64,000 nt of DNA, from positions 2,046,001-2,110,000 of the forward strand of contig NZ_AP022605.1 in NCBI RefSeq assembly GCF_010728155.1. The letters run 5' to 3'. This document shows positions 9,174 to 17,810 of the stretch, in pieces; position 1 is the stretch's first letter; every line of letters begins with the position of its first letter. The notes beneath the pieces were generated by a model. The model made no database searches. It had not been told where the DNA came from and was given only the letters and a program-made list of their open reading frames with translations. This DNA is from Mycolicibacterium doricum (lineage in GTDB: Bacteria; Actinomycetota; Actinomycetes; Mycobacteriales; Mycobacteriaceae). A program made the position numbers and the translations under genes.

Positions 9174-9866
9174 ATGGCGATGGAGGTGCTGGTCACCGGC
9201 TGCGATACGGATCTGGGCCGGACGATCGCGGAGAGATTCCGCGACGACGGACACCGGGTGGTGATCGCCGGAGCGCGGCGAGATGACCTCGAGATCACCG
9301 CCAAGGAGCTCGACGTCGACTCCATCGTTTTCGACAACACCGCTCCGGCCAGCGTCGAAGGGGCCCGCACACTGTTCCCGCACCACCTCGACACCCTCGT
9401 GAACGTGCCCGCGCCTCACTTCGCCGCGGAGGATCCGCGCACATTCAGCCTCGCCGATCACGCGCTCGCCTGGCGACGTGCGCTCGACACCACCGTGGTG
9501 TCGGCGGTTCTGACCGTGGAGATCGTCGGTGACCATCTGCGTTCGGGCGGTTCGGTCGTCAACGTCATCCCGGAGCACGTCGTCGTCGCGCAGGCCCGCG
9601 AGGGCAGCATCGACGCGGCGATCAAGGCCGCGTTGTCAGCCTGGACGGCCGGGCAGGCCAGCTACTTCGGTACTCGCGGGATCACCGTCAACGCCATCGC
9701 GACCGGGAAGAGTGCTGAACCGTCCTATGACGGTCTGTCGAGCACGCCCCCTGCGGTGGCCGCCGAGATCGCCCGGCTGGCCCTGTTCCTGTCGACGCCG
9801 GCAGCCCGCCACATCACCGGCCAGACTATGCATGTCAGCCGGGGAACACTGGCGAACTTCGGCTGA
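9174..9866 (+). CDS. Degenerate short-chain dehydrogenase-like protein (Rv1856c-type)
   Basis: The 230-residue protein has the SDR Rossmann layout but with altered signatures. The glycine motif reads TGCDTDLG rather than TGxxxGIG, and where the catalytic YxxxK should be there is DAAIK (about 146-150), so Tyr is replaced by Asp while Lys remains. The C-terminus is normal (ITVNAIATG, then LFLSTPAARHITGQTMHVS). Conservation of the fold without the catalytic Tyr suggests a non-redox or binding role. The start has CGAGGAGG six bases upstream. It is convergent with no gene and lies next to ndh, as in M. tuberculosis. Confidence 0.82.
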   Translation: MAMEVLVTGCDTDLGRTIAERFRDDGHRVVIAGARRDDLEITAKELDVDSIVFDNTAPASVEGARTLFPHHLDTLVNVPAPHFAAEDPRTFSLADHALAWRRALDTTVVSAVLTVEIVGDHLRSGGSVVNVIPEHVVVAQAREGSIDAAIKAALSAWTAGQASYFGTRGITVNAIATGKSAEPSYDGLSSTPPAVAAEIARLALFLSTPAARHITGQTMHVSRGTLANFG

Positions 9867-10038
9867 TCGGCCATGAGCGGGCGGCATCACCGACGTCTCC
9901 GCATTGTCGAACCCTGTGCTGGGTTTCATCCGGCACTTCAAGTGGCATAAGCCACAACCGACCGAGTGCCCAACGCCGGGCACGCCGACTACGGTGGAGG
10001 ACGGGAATGTCCGCATGTCCGCCGGTCGAGGAGCACTG

Positions 10039-11442
10039 ATGAGCCATCCCGGAGCCATTCCAACGGATCGGCACAAAGTCGTCATCATCGGGTCGGGGTT
10101 CGGCGGCCTCAACGCCGCCAAGACCCTCAAGCGCGCCGATGTCGACATCAAGCTGATCGCCCGCACCACCCATCACCTCTTCCAGCCGCTGCTGTACCAG
10201 GTGGCGACAGGCATCCTCTCCGAGGGAGAGATCGCCCCGCCCACCCGCGTCGTGCTGCGCAAGCAGAAGAACGTCCAGGTTCTGCTCGGCGACGTGACGC
10301 ACATCGACATGGAGAACCGGCTCGTGCACTCCGAGCTGCTGGGCCACCACTACGCCACGCCCTACGACAGCCTGGTCATCGCGGCGGGGGCGGGTCAGTC
10401 CTACTTCGGCAACGACCACTTCGCCGAGTGGGCACCCGGTATGAAGTCCATCGACGACGCACTGGAGTTGCGTGGCCGCATCCTGGGGGCATTCGAGCAG
10501 GCGGAGCGTTCCAGCGATCCGAAGCGGCGCGAGAAGCTGCTGACCTTCGTCGTCGTCGGCGCAGGCCCGACCGGTGTAGAGATGGCGGGGCAGATCGCCG
10601 AACTCGCCGACTACACACTCAAGGGCACGTTTCGCCACATCGACCCGACCAGCGCGCGGGTCATCCTGCTCGACGCCGCGCCCGCGGTGCTGCCGCCGAT
10701 GGGCGAGAAGCTCGGGAAGAAGGCGGCCGCCCGGCTGGAGAAGATGGGCGTCGAGATCCAGCTCAACGCGATGGTCACCGACGTGGACCGCAACGGCATC
10801 ACGGTCAAGGACCCCGACGGCAAGCTGCGGCGGATCGAATCGGCGTGCAAGGTGTGGTCGGCCGGTGTGGCGGCGAGTCCGCTTGGACGGGATCTGGCCA
10901 ACCAGTGCGACGTGGAGGTCGACCGGGCCGGCCGCGTCAAGGTGTTGCCCGACCTTTCGATCCCGGGCCACCCCAACGTGTTCGTCGTCGGCGACATGGC
11001 CGCCGTCGAGGGGGTGCCTGGCCAGGCGCAGGGGGCGATCCAGGGCGCCCGTTACGCCGCGAAGCTGATCAAGAACGAGGTCAAGGGCGCCAACCCGGCG
11101 TTCCGCCAGCCGTTCGAGTACTTCGACAAGGGCTCGATGGCGACGGTGTCGCGGTTCTCCGCGGTCGCCAAAGTGGGTCCGCTGGAGTTCGGCGGCTTCA
11201 TCGCCTGGCTGGCGTGGCTGGCGCTGCACCTGGTATACCTGGTGGGCTTTAAGACGAAGATCGTCACACTGATCTCGTGGACGGTGACGTTCCTGTCGAC
11301 CAAGCGTGGGCAGCTCACGATCACCGAACAGCAGGCGTACGCCCGAACGCGCATCGAGGAACTCGAGGAGATCGCTGCCGCGGTCACCGAGACCGAACGG
11401 GAGAGCGAGACCGAACGGGAGAGGGAGCAGGCCGCTAGCTAG
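10039..11442 (+). CDS. ndh: Type II NADH dehydrogenase
   Basis: This single-subunit, non-proton-pumping enzyme passes electrons from NADH to menaquinone at the inner face of the membrane. The 467-residue protein has a FAD Rossmann motif VVIIGSGFGGLNAAK (about 14-28), an NADH-binding motif VVVGAGPTGVEMAG (about 173-186), the FAD-contacting GDMAAVEG, and a C-terminal amphipathic or hydrophobic region for membrane attachment. The ATG at 10039 has GAGGAG six bases upstream. The frame is open further upstream without homology. The extreme C-terminus contains an 18-bp tandem duplication (ETERES repeated). Its 3' end overlaps ureD, on the opposite strand, by eight bases. Confidence 0.93.
   Translation: MSHPGAIPTDRHKVVIIGSGFGGLNAAKTLKRADVDIKLIARTTHHLFQPLLYQVATGILSEGEIAPPTRVVLRKQKNVQVLLGDVTHIDMENRLVHSELLGHHYATPYDSLVIAAGAGQSYFGNDHFAEWAPGMKSIDDALELRGRILGAFEQAERSSDPKRREKLLTFVVVGAGPTGVEMAGQIAELADYTLKGTFRHIDPTSARVILLDAAPAVLPPMGEKLGKKAAARLEKMGVEIQLNAMVTDVDRNGITVKDPDGKLRRIESACKVWSAGVAASPLGRDLANQCDVEVDRAGRVKVLPDLSIPGHPNVFVVGDMAAVEGVPGQAQGAIQGARYAAKLIKNEVKGANPAFRQPFEYFDKGSMATVSRFSAVAKVGPLEFGGFIAWLAWLALHLVYLVGFKTKIVTLISWTVTFLSTKRGQLTITEQQAYARTRIEELEEIAAAVTETERESETEREREQAAS
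11389..11424. repeat. In-frame 18-bp tandem duplication in the ndh 3' end
   Basis: GAGACCGAACGGGAGAGC is followed at once by the same 18 bases with one change in the last position. It duplicates six charged residues (ETERES/ETERER) in the disordered tail of Ndh, so copy number could vary without harm to the frame. Confidence 0.8.
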
Positions 11443-12067
11443 TCAGCCGCTCGCCCTGCCAGGTCGACAGGCATCCGCCCGCCGCCAGCGGGAGCACCGT
11501 GCCGTCCGATTCGAACGACACTTCCGGGTAACGCAGTTCGCTCACGCAAGCCAGTGGACGGCCGAGCGCGTCGTCGGTGACCGATCCGGTGCCGAGCTCG
11601 ACGCGGTGGCGCAGCAGCGGTGCACCGTCTATGTCGGCGTGCAGGGCGCCTGACCAAAACCCCTCGTGCTCGCCGGATCTGCCGATCTGCACCCGTTCCC
11701 GCACGCGGATGCTGCCCGCGCCGGTGAGCCGTATTCGCGTCGCGGTGAGGTGACGGGAGGCGCCGGCGACGACGGTCGGTTGCGGGTCGATGTCGAGTTC
11801 CCCTGCCGATTCGACGTTCCAACACGCCCACGACTCCGGCGTCACGGCGCTGGGCAGCGTCACGGTCGCCGCCGCGCTGCGGACCGCCAACCGGGCACCC
11901 GGTTCGACCACGACGCGCACGCTGAGGACATCGCCTCCCAGCGGGGTGGCCGCGGCCGAAACCAGGTGCACCGTGTCGGCGCCGGTGCGGCGCACGGCGA
12001 TTGCACCGGTGTGCTCGATTCGGGGACCGCGTCCGGCACACGCGACGATGACGACGTCGGAGCGCAC
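11435..12067 (-). CDS. ureD: Urease accessory protein UreD (UreH)
   Basis: The 210-residue accessory protein binds the urease apoprotein first and recruits UreF and UreG for nickel insertion. Family features are the LGGDVLSVRVVVEPGA segment and the later RERVQIGRSGE. The GTG start shares one base with the ureG stop (TAGTG), so it is the last gene of the ureABCFGD operon and is translationally coupled. It is somewhat short for the family, as are other mycobacterial UreD proteins. Confidence 0.85.
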   Translation of the reverse strand: MRSDVVIVACAGRGPRIEHTGAIAVRRTGADTVHLVSAAATPLGGDVLSVRVVVEPGARLAVRSAAATVTLPSAVTPESWACWNVESAGELDIDPQPTVVAGASRHLTATRIRLTGAGSIRVRERVQIGRSGEHEGFWSGALHADIDGAPLLRHRVELGTGSVTDDALGRPLACVSELRYPEVSFESDGTVLPLAAGGCLSTWQGERLTS

Positions 12068-12771
12068 TAACCCTGCACCGGCACCCGCAGTTGCTCGCGC
12101 ACCCACCCCAGCACCGGCCCGGCCGTCGGATCGGCGGTCAGCGAGGTCAGCACGAAGGGACGATCGCCGCGCACGGCGGTCGAATCGCGCCGCATCACCT
12201 CCAGATCGGCGCCGACCATGGGCGCGAGGTCGGTCTTGTTGATCACCAGCAGGTCCGAGAACGTTACGCCGGGACCACCTTTGCGGGGCACCTTGTCGCC
12301 GCCGGCCACGTCGATCACGAAGATCTGTACGTCGATGAGCCCGGAGGAGAAGGTCGCGGTGAGGTTGTCGCCGCCGGATTCGACGAGGATCAGGTCGAGA
12401 TGCTGCCCTGGGCCGGAATGCGCCGCGATGAGGTCGTCGATGGCGTCCAGATTCGCGGTGATGTCGTCACGGATGGCGGTGTGCGGGCAGCCACCGGTCT
12501 GCACGGCGGCGATCCGGTCATCGGGCAACACCGCGTGGCGGCGCAGGAAGTCGGCGTCCTCGGTGGTGTAGATGTCGTTGGTCAGCACCGCCAGTGACAG
12601 TTCGTCGCGCAGTTGCCGGCACAGCGCGGCCACCAGCGCCGTCTTACCCGAGCCGACGGGCCCGCCGACGCCGATGCGCAGGGGATCCCCCGGCGTCCGC
12701 ACCCGTCTGGGTCGGGCAGCGTGGTGGTGCGGTCGGCCAGTGGAATCAGCGGAGAGGAAATGCGGGGGCAT
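12067..12771 (-). CDS. ureG: Urease accessory GTPase UreG
   Basis: The 234-residue SIMIBI-class GTPase delivers nickel to the urease active site. The P-loop is [10 protein letters not shown] (about 36-45). The nickel-binding CPH motif lies in [12 protein letters not shown], and the NKTD guanine-specificity motif follows. The N-terminal extension has several histidines (PHHHAARP), often used for metal storage. It lies 24 bp after ureF and overlaps ureD by one base. Confidence 0.93.
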   Translation of the reverse strand: MPPHFLSADSTGRPHHHAARPRRVRTPGDPLRIGVGGPVGSGKTALVAALCRQLRDELSLAVLTNDIYTTEDADFLRRHAVLPDDRIAAVQTGGCPHTAIRDDITANLDAIDDLIAAHSGPGQHLDLILVESGGDNLTATFSSGLIDVQIFVIDVAGGDKVPRKGGPGVTFSDLLVINKTDLAPMVGADLEVMRRDSTAVRGDRPFVLTSLTADPTAGPVLGWVREQLRVPVQG

Positions 12772-12795
12772 GGTGGGTCCTTGTCGGTGGTGCGT

Positions 12796-13431
12796 TCAGG
12801 AGGCGAACAGGGGGCGCTCGCGGTAGCTGTGCCGCTGAGCCAGCACGTCGAGCAGCGGGTCGGACAGGTCGGCGGGCTCTTCGGCGGCGGCGGCCGCGAC
12901 GTCGTCGCACAGCGGGCCCAGTGCGAAGGTCAGCGCGGCGACGTCACCGGGGTCCAGCGCGAGCAACCGCTGCCCGGCGGTGGCCGACCCCGTCATCGTG
13001 GTGTAGACGACCCAGAGTGCCGTCTGCCCCGGCGTGAGCCCCGCCGCAGCACCGACCGCACCCGATGCGACGGCCAGATGTGGCATCCGGCCGAGGGTGG
13101 TCCAGTCGTGGTCCGGCCACACGCGTCGGGCGAGCCGGGCCAGACCCCTGCCCTGCGCGCGGGAGGCCGCGCGCGCGGCCGGCGCCGGTGTGCGCGCATC
13201 GGTTTCGCGGTCGGCCACCGCCACCGTCAGGCTGCCGGCGTGCACAGCGGCAGCGAGCGACGCAGCGACCAACCCCTGGGTGCGCACCCGTCGGACCAGA
13301 TACGCATGTAAGGTCTCCAGATCGGTGACGAACCCGCTGGTGACGGCCTCTTCGACACCTCCGGAGTGGACGTGGCCGCCGGTGGGAAGGCGGGAGTCCG
13401 CGAGGGCCAGCAAGGTCGTCAACTCCGTCAT
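12796..13431 (-). CDS. ureF: Urease accessory protein UreF
   Basis: The 211-residue all-helical protein acts with UreD as the scaffold and GTPase-modulating partner of UreG. The N-terminus LLALADSRLPTGGHVHSGG is the classic UreF start, and the C-terminus (LAQRHSYRERPLF) is also typical. The ATG overlaps the ureC stop (TGATG on the coding strand), which fixes the start. The frame stays open upstream only because it runs into ureC. Confidence 0.92.
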   Translation of the reverse strand: MTELTTLLALADSRLPTGGHVHSGGVEEAVTSGFVTDLETLHAYLVRRVRTQGLVAASLAAAVHAGSLTVAVADRETDARTPAPAARAASRAQGRGLARLARRVWPDHDWTTLGRMPHLAVASGAVGAAAGLTPGQTALWVVYTTMTGSATAGQRLLALDPGDVAALTFALGPLCDDVAAAAAEEPADLSDPLLDVLAQRHSYRERPLFAS

Positions 13432-15152
13432 CAGAAGAGAAAATAACGTTGCGCCATCGGCAGTTCGGCGGCCGGCTGCTCCTGCCACACGTCACCGTCG
13501 ATGCGCACGGTGAAGGTGTCCGGATCGACCTCGATGCGGGGCAGCGCGTCGTTGAGTGGCATCTGAGCTTTCCCGACTTGCCGGCACTCCTTGACGGCGA
13601 CGAGCTTTCGTCGGACGTCGAGGCGGTCGGCGAGGCCGTCCTCGACTGCCTGTGGCGAGACGAAATGCACGGACGTCGCCGCGGCGGCGGCATGCGACGC
13701 ACCGAACATCGGGCGCGGCAGCACCGGCTGCGGTGTCGGGATCGACGCGTTGGCATCACCCATGGCGGCCCAGGCGATCATGCCGCCCTTGATGACGGCG
13801 TGCGGGCGGACGCCGAAGAAGGCCGGCTCCCACAGCACGAGGTCGGCGAGCTTGCCCACCTCGACTGAGCCGATCTCGCCGTCGAGGCCGTGCGCGACGG
13901 CCGGGCAGATCGTGTACTTGGCGACGTAGCGGCGGGCGCGCAGGTTGTCGGCACGTCCATCGCCCTCGAGTGTCCCGCGGCGGCGCTTCATGACGTGGGC
14001 GGTCTGCCAGGTGCGCAGCACAACCTCGCCGATCCGGCCCATCGCCTGGGCGTCGCTGCCGATCATCGAGATCGCCCCGATGTCATGCAGCAGGTCCTCG
14101 GCGGCGATGGTCGACGGCCGGATGCGACTCTCGGCGAACGCGAGATCCTCGGGGACGCTGGGGTTGAGATGATGGCACACCATCAGCATGTCGAGGTGTT
14201 CGTCGAGGGTGTTGACGGTGTGCGGTCGGGTGGGGTTGGTGGAGCTGGGCAGCACGTTGGGATGGGAGGCGACGGTGATGATGTCGGGTGCGTGGCCGCC
14301 GCCGGCGCCTTCGGTGTGGTAGGCGTGGATCGACCGGCCCTTGATGGCCGCCAGGGTGTCCTCGACGAAGGCCATCTCGTTGAGCGTGTCGGTGTGGATG
14401 TTGACCTGCACGCCCGCCGCGTCGGCGACGGTGAGACACGCGTCGATCGCCGCGGGTGTGGTGCCCCAATCCTCGTGCAGCTTGAACCCAGCTGCGCCAC
14501 CGCGCAATTGTTCCCACAAAGCACCGGGGCTGACGGTGTTCCCCTTGCCGAGAAGCGCGACGTTGAGCGGCCAGGTGTCCAGCGCCTCGAGCATGCGGGC
14601 CAGGTGCCAGGACCCCGGTGTCACGGTGGTCGCCTTGCTGCCCTCCGCCGGCCCGGTGCCGCCGGCGACGATCGTCGTGATGCCGCCACCGACGGCTTCC
14701 TCCATGATCTGCGGGCAGATCAGGTGGACGTGGCAGTCGATGGCGCCCGCCGTGAGAATGCGCCCGTTGCCTGCGACGACCTCGGTCGAGGGTCCGACGA
14801 CCAGATCGGGATGGACGCCGTCCATGATGTCGGGGTTGCCGGCCTTGCCGATCGCGACGATGCGCCCGTCGCGGATGCCTATGTCGGCCTTGATGATCCC
14901 CCAGTGGTCGAGCACGACGGCGCCGGTGATGACGGTGTCGGGGGCGCCGTCGGCACGGGTGGCCCGCGACTGTCCCATCGACTCGCGCAGCACCTTGCCG
15001 CCACCGAACACGGCCTCGTCGCCGGCGAGCCCGGGACCGCCGCTGCGGTCTTCGGTGATCTCGATGACCAGGTCGGTGTCGGCCAACCGGATGCGGTCGC
15101 CGGTCGTGGGCCCGTACAGCGCTGTGTAGCGGTCGCGTGACAGGCTGCTCAT
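13431..15152 (-). CDS. ureC: Urease alpha subunit UreC
   Basis: The 573-residue catalytic subunit hydrolyses urea to ammonia and carbamate at a di-nickel centre. Visible ligands are the HxH pair H141/H143 (DCHVHL), the lysine to be carbamylated (K224 in GFKLHEDWG), the nearby HEDWG histidine, the [12 protein letters not shown] segment and the flap motif MVCHHL with its active-site Cys and His. All are intact, so the enzyme should be active. The ATG overlaps the ureB stop as ATGA. Confidence 0.97.
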   Translation of the reverse strand: MSSLSRDRYTALYGPTTGDRIRLADTDLVIEITEDRSGGPGLAGDEAVFGGGKVLRESMGQSRATRADGAPDTVITGAVVLDHWGIIKADIGIRDGRIVAIGKAGNPDIMDGVHPDLVVGPSTEVVAGNGRILTAGAIDCHVHLICPQIMEEAVGGGITTIVAGGTGPAEGSKATTVTPGSWHLARMLEALDTWPLNVALLGKGNTVSPGALWEQLRGGAAGFKLHEDWGTTPAAIDACLTVADAAGVQVNIHTDTLNEMAFVEDTLAAIKGRSIHAYHTEGAGGGHAPDIITVASHPNVLPSSTNPTRPHTVNTLDEHLDMLMVCHHLNPSVPEDLAFAESRIRPSTIAAEDLLHDIGAISMIGSDAQAMGRIGEVVLRTWQTAHVMKRRRGTLEGDGRADNLRARRYVAKYTICPAVAHGLDGEIGSVEVGKLADLVLWEPAFFGVRPHAVIKGGMIAWAAMGDANASIPTPQPVLPRPMFGASHAAAAATSVHFVSPQAVEDGLADRLDVRRKLVAVKECRQVGKAQMPLNDALPRIEVDPDTFTVRIDGDVWQEQPAAELPMAQRYFLF

Positions 15153-15478
15153 GACGTCGTGTCCAACCGCCCGGGCGGGTTCAGTGACAGGCCATACACT
15201 TCGCGGCTTCCGCGCAGCGGTACGAGTCGGACACGCTGGGCCACACCGGGTTCGAATCGCACCGCGGTGCCCGCCGGCACGTCGAGGCGGTGACCGTGCG
15301 CGATCGTCCTGTCGAAGTCGAGGGCGGCATTGGCCTGTGGCAGGTGGACGTGGCTACCGACCTGCACCGGTCGGTCACCGGTGTTGACGATTTCCGTTTC
15401 CACGCGCTTGGCACCGGCATTGATCTCGATGTCTCCGTCGCCGAAGAAGATCTCCCCGGGCACCATGGCGGAGCTCAC
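15149..15478 (-). CDS. ureB: Urease beta subunit UreB
   Basis: The 109-residue structural subunit starts with the family signature [18 protein letters not shown] and contains [11 protein letters not shown]. It packs with UreA and UreC in the trimer. The GTG start overlaps the ureA stop (GTGA). An internal ATG at 15466 matching the shorter family start is also possible. It overlaps ureC by four bases. Confidence 0.93.
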   Translation of the reverse strand: MSSAMVPGEIFFGDGDIEINAGAKRVETEIVNTGDRPVQVGSHVHLPQANAALDFDRTIAHGHRLDVPAGTAVRFEPGVAQRVRLVPLRGSREVYGLSLNPPGRLDTTS

Positions 15479-15777
15479 GGGATCGGATGGTGGACGGTGA
15501 CGAGTTTCGTCCCGTCCGGGAACGTAGCTTCCACCTGGACGTCGTGCAGCATTTCGGGCACTCCCTCCATCACGTCGTCGCGGCTGAGCACATCACGCCC
15601 GCTGACCATCAGCTCCGCCACGGTGCGGCCGTCGCGAGCTCCTTCGAGCAAGTGGTCGGTGATGACGGCGACGGCTTCGGGATGGTTGAGGCGCAGTCCA
15701 CGGGTACGTCTGCGCCGCGCGAGCTCGGCGGCGTAGGAAATCAGCAGGCGGTCCTGCTCATGCGGGGTCAGACGCAT
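15475..15777 (-). CDS. ureA: Urease gamma subunit UreA
   Basis: The 100-residue subunit begins [20 protein letters not shown] and ends [18 protein letters not shown], both diagnostic for UreA. Actinobacteria keep UreA and UreB as separate proteins, as here. It is the first urease gene; the thioesterase gene ends 56 bp upstream and may share its transcript. Confidence 0.94.
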   Translation of the reverse strand: MRLTPHEQDRLLISYAAELARRRRTRGLRLNHPEAVAVITDHLLEGARDGRTVAELMVSGRDVLSRDDVMEGVPEMLHDVQVEATFPDGTKLVTVHHPIP

Positions 15778-15833
15778 AGTGGGCGATCCTGCCATGGCGC
15801 GGCGCGTGCGGCAGCGCTCAGCGCGTGGCAACG

Positions 15834-16238
15834 TTAGGCGTCGGCGATGTTCTGCAACCGCACTTGACCGCGCGCGACCATCTTGTCGTTCTCGTCGGTG
15901 ATGGTGACCAGCCACAGCTGTTGACGACGACCGCGGTGGATCGGGGTGGATACCGCGGTGACGGTGCCCGACGAGATGGCGCGCAGGAAGTCGGTGTTGT
16001 TGTTGACCCCGACGACCGTGCCGCCGCCGCTCGCCGTCAGCCAGGCGTGGCCGGAGACGCTCGCGAGGCTCTCGACGATTGCGCAGTAGACGCCACCGTG
16101 CACGATGCCCCACGGCTGCAACAGTTTGTCGTGGATCGTCAGCTGCGCCCGGCTGCCGTCGGGGGTGATGTCGAGATAGGTGAGTCCAAGTTCTGAGTCG
16201 TAGCCCTCGCCGAGGCTGTCGGGTACCTGAGTCGTCAC
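15834..16238 (-). CDS. Hotdog-fold thioesterase (PaaI/YdiI-like, Rv1847-type)
   Basis: The 134-residue protein has the hotdog thioesterase core. [17 protein letters not shown] carries the HGG motif, and [16 protein letters not shown] is the usual later strand with the conserved N-x-D-F-L pattern. It should hydrolyse an acyl-CoA or aroyl-CoA thioester, with the substrate unknown. The GTG at 16238 gives a normal length; no ATG is near. It lies directly before ureA, and after the small RNA locus at 16291-16387. Confidence 0.85.
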   Translation of the reverse strand: MTTQVPDSLGEGYDSELGLTYLDITPDGSRAQLTIHDKLLQPWGIVHGGVYCAIVESLASVSGHAWLTASGGGTVVGVNNNTDFLRAISSGTVTAVSTPIHRGRRQQLWLVTITDENDKMVARGQVRLQNIADA

Positions 16239-16290
16239 AGCAGATGTGTCTACACCGCGGGGCGTTGTGGATCTGACAGGGGTTGGACGA

Positions 16291-16387
16291 AAAGCGGGCG
16301 GGCCCCGCACGTGATGTGCGGGGCCCGCCCCTGGAGTGGACCGGGGGTCTCTGCAGCCCTCAGGACGCCGGCACGGTCCGGTGGAAC
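16291..16387 (-). ncRNA. mrsI: Candidate MrsI small RNA (iron-sparing sRNA)
   Basis: On the minus strand an IdeR-like box (16397-16415) and a TATTGT -10-like element (about 16394-16399) are followed by about 100 non-coding bases. These end in a perfect 15-bp hairpin and a short TTTT run. In M. tuberculosis the IdeR-controlled sRNA MrsI (ncRv11846) lies in the same place, between the blaI gene Rv1846c and the thioesterase gene Rv1847, and in the same direction as Rv1847. Position, strand, IdeR control and size all fit. The 5' end is estimated from the -10 element. Confidence 0.68.
16296..16330 (-). terminator. Intrinsic terminator of the small RNA locus
   Basis: A perfect 15-bp GC-rich stem (GGGCGGGCCCCGCAC and its complement) has a five-base loop. 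On the minus strand it is followed by GCTTTTCG. It closes the small RNA and would also stop read-through from the upstream iron gene before the thioesterase-urease operon. Confidence 0.8.
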
Positions 16388-16396
16388 GTGACCACA

Positions 16397-16415
16397 ATAG
16401 GCAAGGCTGGCCTAA
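16397..16415 (-). promoter_or_regulatory. IdeR-like iron box at the small RNA promoter
   Basis: ATAGGCAAGGCTGGCCTAA matches the mycobacterial IdeR consensus TTAGGTTAGGCTAACCTAA at 14 of 19 positions, with both half-site cores (TAGG, CCTAA) kept. It overlaps the stop codon of the upstream gene and covers the -10 region of the small RNA, so iron-loaded IdeR would block its transcription. Confidence 0.65.
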
Positions 16416-17185
16416 TTGTGCAAGCCCACCCCTCCGGCGCCTCTGACGGCGCCGCGCACCGGCAGGCCGAAACGGACGAGCGCGTCGAGCACGGCCTGTC
16501 CTCGGCGCATGCTGGTCCACTCGCTGGAACCGGCCAGCAGCGGCACCTGGGTGGCCGCACCGACGACAGCCCCGCCGACGAGGTGCCACATCGACGGGAG
16601 GGACATCGCGCCGTCACCGATGGCGGCCAACTCGGCGAACAGAGGTGCGAGCGCGCGATGGCTGCGGTGGGCGACCCATGTGGTCAGCGCGGCCTCGCTG
16701 GGCAGCCCGACGATGCCCTGAGGCGCACCGAGGCGCATCCGGGGCCGGTCGTCGAAATGGGGATCGTCGGCAAGCGCGCGCAGGGTGGGGTCGACGACGC
16801 CGACCCAGTCGATGGCGCCCTCAGAGTCGACGTGGACCCACAGGTTTTCCAGCCCGGTATCCCACGCCCGGCCCTCGAGGACCAGCAGCGGGACGACGCG
16901 ACCGAGGACGACATGGGCAAGGGTGGCGGCCAACTGCTGGGCAACGGCGGCGCGGTTGTCGGTCTCGGCGGAGGCGCGGTCGAACATCGCCTGCAGACGA
17001 CCCCCGGTGAGCGCGTCTGTCAGTGGCCACCACCGGCGCCGGGACACGTCGCCCATGACGGCGACGCCGTATACCCGCGGGCATTCGGGGTAGAGCTCAC
17101 GCAGTCGGCGGCTCGACTCGTGCAGCGGCAGTGTTCGCTTGATGGCCATGCCCGCGATCAGCGGGTCCTCGATCAGTACGGTCAC
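16412..17185 (-). CDS. Putative siderophore-iron reductase (FhuF/IucA-like), iron-regulated
   Basis: The 257-residue protein has segments such as AATLAHVVLGRVVPLLVLEG followed by RAWDTGLENLWVHVD, which recall the FhuF/IucA-IucC helper fold used to bind siderophores and reduce their iron. It lacks the C-terminal cysteine cluster that holds the 2Fe-2S centre in classical FhuF, so reductase activity is uncertain. The GTG start has GGGAGGTG just upstream. An IdeR-like box at 17206-17224 precedes it, which supports a role in iron supply. I recognise the family only tentatively. Confidence 0.55.
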   Translation of the reverse strand: MTVLIEDPLIAGMAIKRTLPLHESSRRLRELYPECPRVYGVAVMGDVSRRRWWPLTDALTGGRLQAMFDRASAETDNRAAVAQQLAATLAHVVLGRVVPLLVLEGRAWDTGLENLWVHVDSEGAIDWVGVVDPTLRALADDPHFDDRPRMRLGAPQGIVGLPSEAALTTWVAHRSHRALAPLFAELAAIGDGAMSLPSMWHLVGGAVVGAATQVPLLAGSSEWTSMRRGQAVLDALVRFGLPVRGAVRGAGGVGLHN

Positions 17186-17205
17186 TGCACCTCCCGGCGT
17201 GGTAG

Positions 17206-17224
17206 TAAGGATAGGCTCACTATA
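17206..17224 (-). promoter_or_regulatory. IdeR-like iron box upstream of the putative iron reductase
   Basis: TAAGGATAGGCTCACTATA matches the IdeR consensus at 13 of 19 positions, including the central TAGGCT. It lies 20 bp before the GTG start on the minus strand, a repressor position. With the box at 16397-16415 it brackets this gene. Confidence 0.55.
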
Positions 17225-17341
17225 TCGGGGCGCACTTTCCGGGCCGGCGCTAGTGATCGGTTTCACAAGGAGGCGGGGCGAATGCGGGATGCCGAGGATG
17301 AAGAGACTTGTTGCTGCTCTGCGCCGGATACGACACGCGGT

Positions 17342-17358
17342 AGTACCCTGGTTGTACT
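17342..17358. promoter_or_regulatory. Inverted repeat AGTAC-N7-GTACT, candidate BlaI operator
   Basis: AGTAC and GTACT arms seven bases apart lie 21 bp before the blaI start codon. BlaI-family repressors bind dyads of this general spacing and repress their own operons, so autoregulation is likely. The match to a defined consensus was not tested. Confidence 0.45.
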
Positions 17359-17379
17359 GTCGGAGAGAGTGACGGAAAG

Positions 17380-17796
17380 ATGGCCAAGTTGACGCGTCTT
17401 GGTGAGCTCGAGCGTGAGGTGATGGACCACCTGTGGTCGGCCCACGAGCCGCAGACTGTGCGCCAGGTGCACGAGGCGCTCGCCGCTCGACGCGATCTGG
17501 CCTACACCACGATCATGACGGTGCTGCAGCGACTGGCGAAGAAGAGTCTCGTGGTGCAGCACCGCGACGACCGTGCCCACCGCTACGCGCCCACGCATGG
17601 TCGCGATGAACTGGTGGCCGGGCTGATGGTGGACGCCCTCGATCAGGCTGCCGACTCCGGCAGCCGGGAGGCCGCTCTGGTGCACTTCGTCGAGCGGGTC
17701 GGCGCCGATGAGGCCGCCGCGCTGCGCCGCGCGTTGGCCGAACTAGAGGGCAAGCAAGGTCTCACCAAGCCCGCTGGCGGTACGGGCACTTCCTGA
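17380..17796 (+). CDS. blaI: BlaI-family transcriptional repressor
   Basis: The 138-residue winged-helix protein has the BlaI/MecI pattern: LGELEREVMDHLWSAHEP, then the recognition helix in DLAYTTIMTVLQRLAKKSL and a C-terminal dimerisation helix rich in Ala and Glu. It should repress genes linked to beta-lactam or cell-wall stress and be inactivated by its membrane metalloprotease partner, which follows after 14 bp. The Rv1846c-Rv1845c pair of M. tuberculosis has the same arrangement. The ATG has GACGGAAAG upstream. Confidence 0.92.
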   Translation: MAKLTRLGELEREVMDHLWSAHEPQTVRQVHEALAARRDLAYTTIMTVLQRLAKKSLVVQHRDDRAHRYAPTHGRDELVAGLMVDALDQAADSGSREAALVHFVERVGADEAAALRRALAELEGKQGLTKPAGGTGTS

Positions 17797-17810
17797 GCGA
17801 CAATCTAGAG

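Noticed and set aside
9942..9955. Inverted repeat GTGGC-ATAA-GCCAC upstream of ndh as an operator
   Set aside because: The arms are only 5 bp and about 85 bp from the start; chance cannot be excluded.
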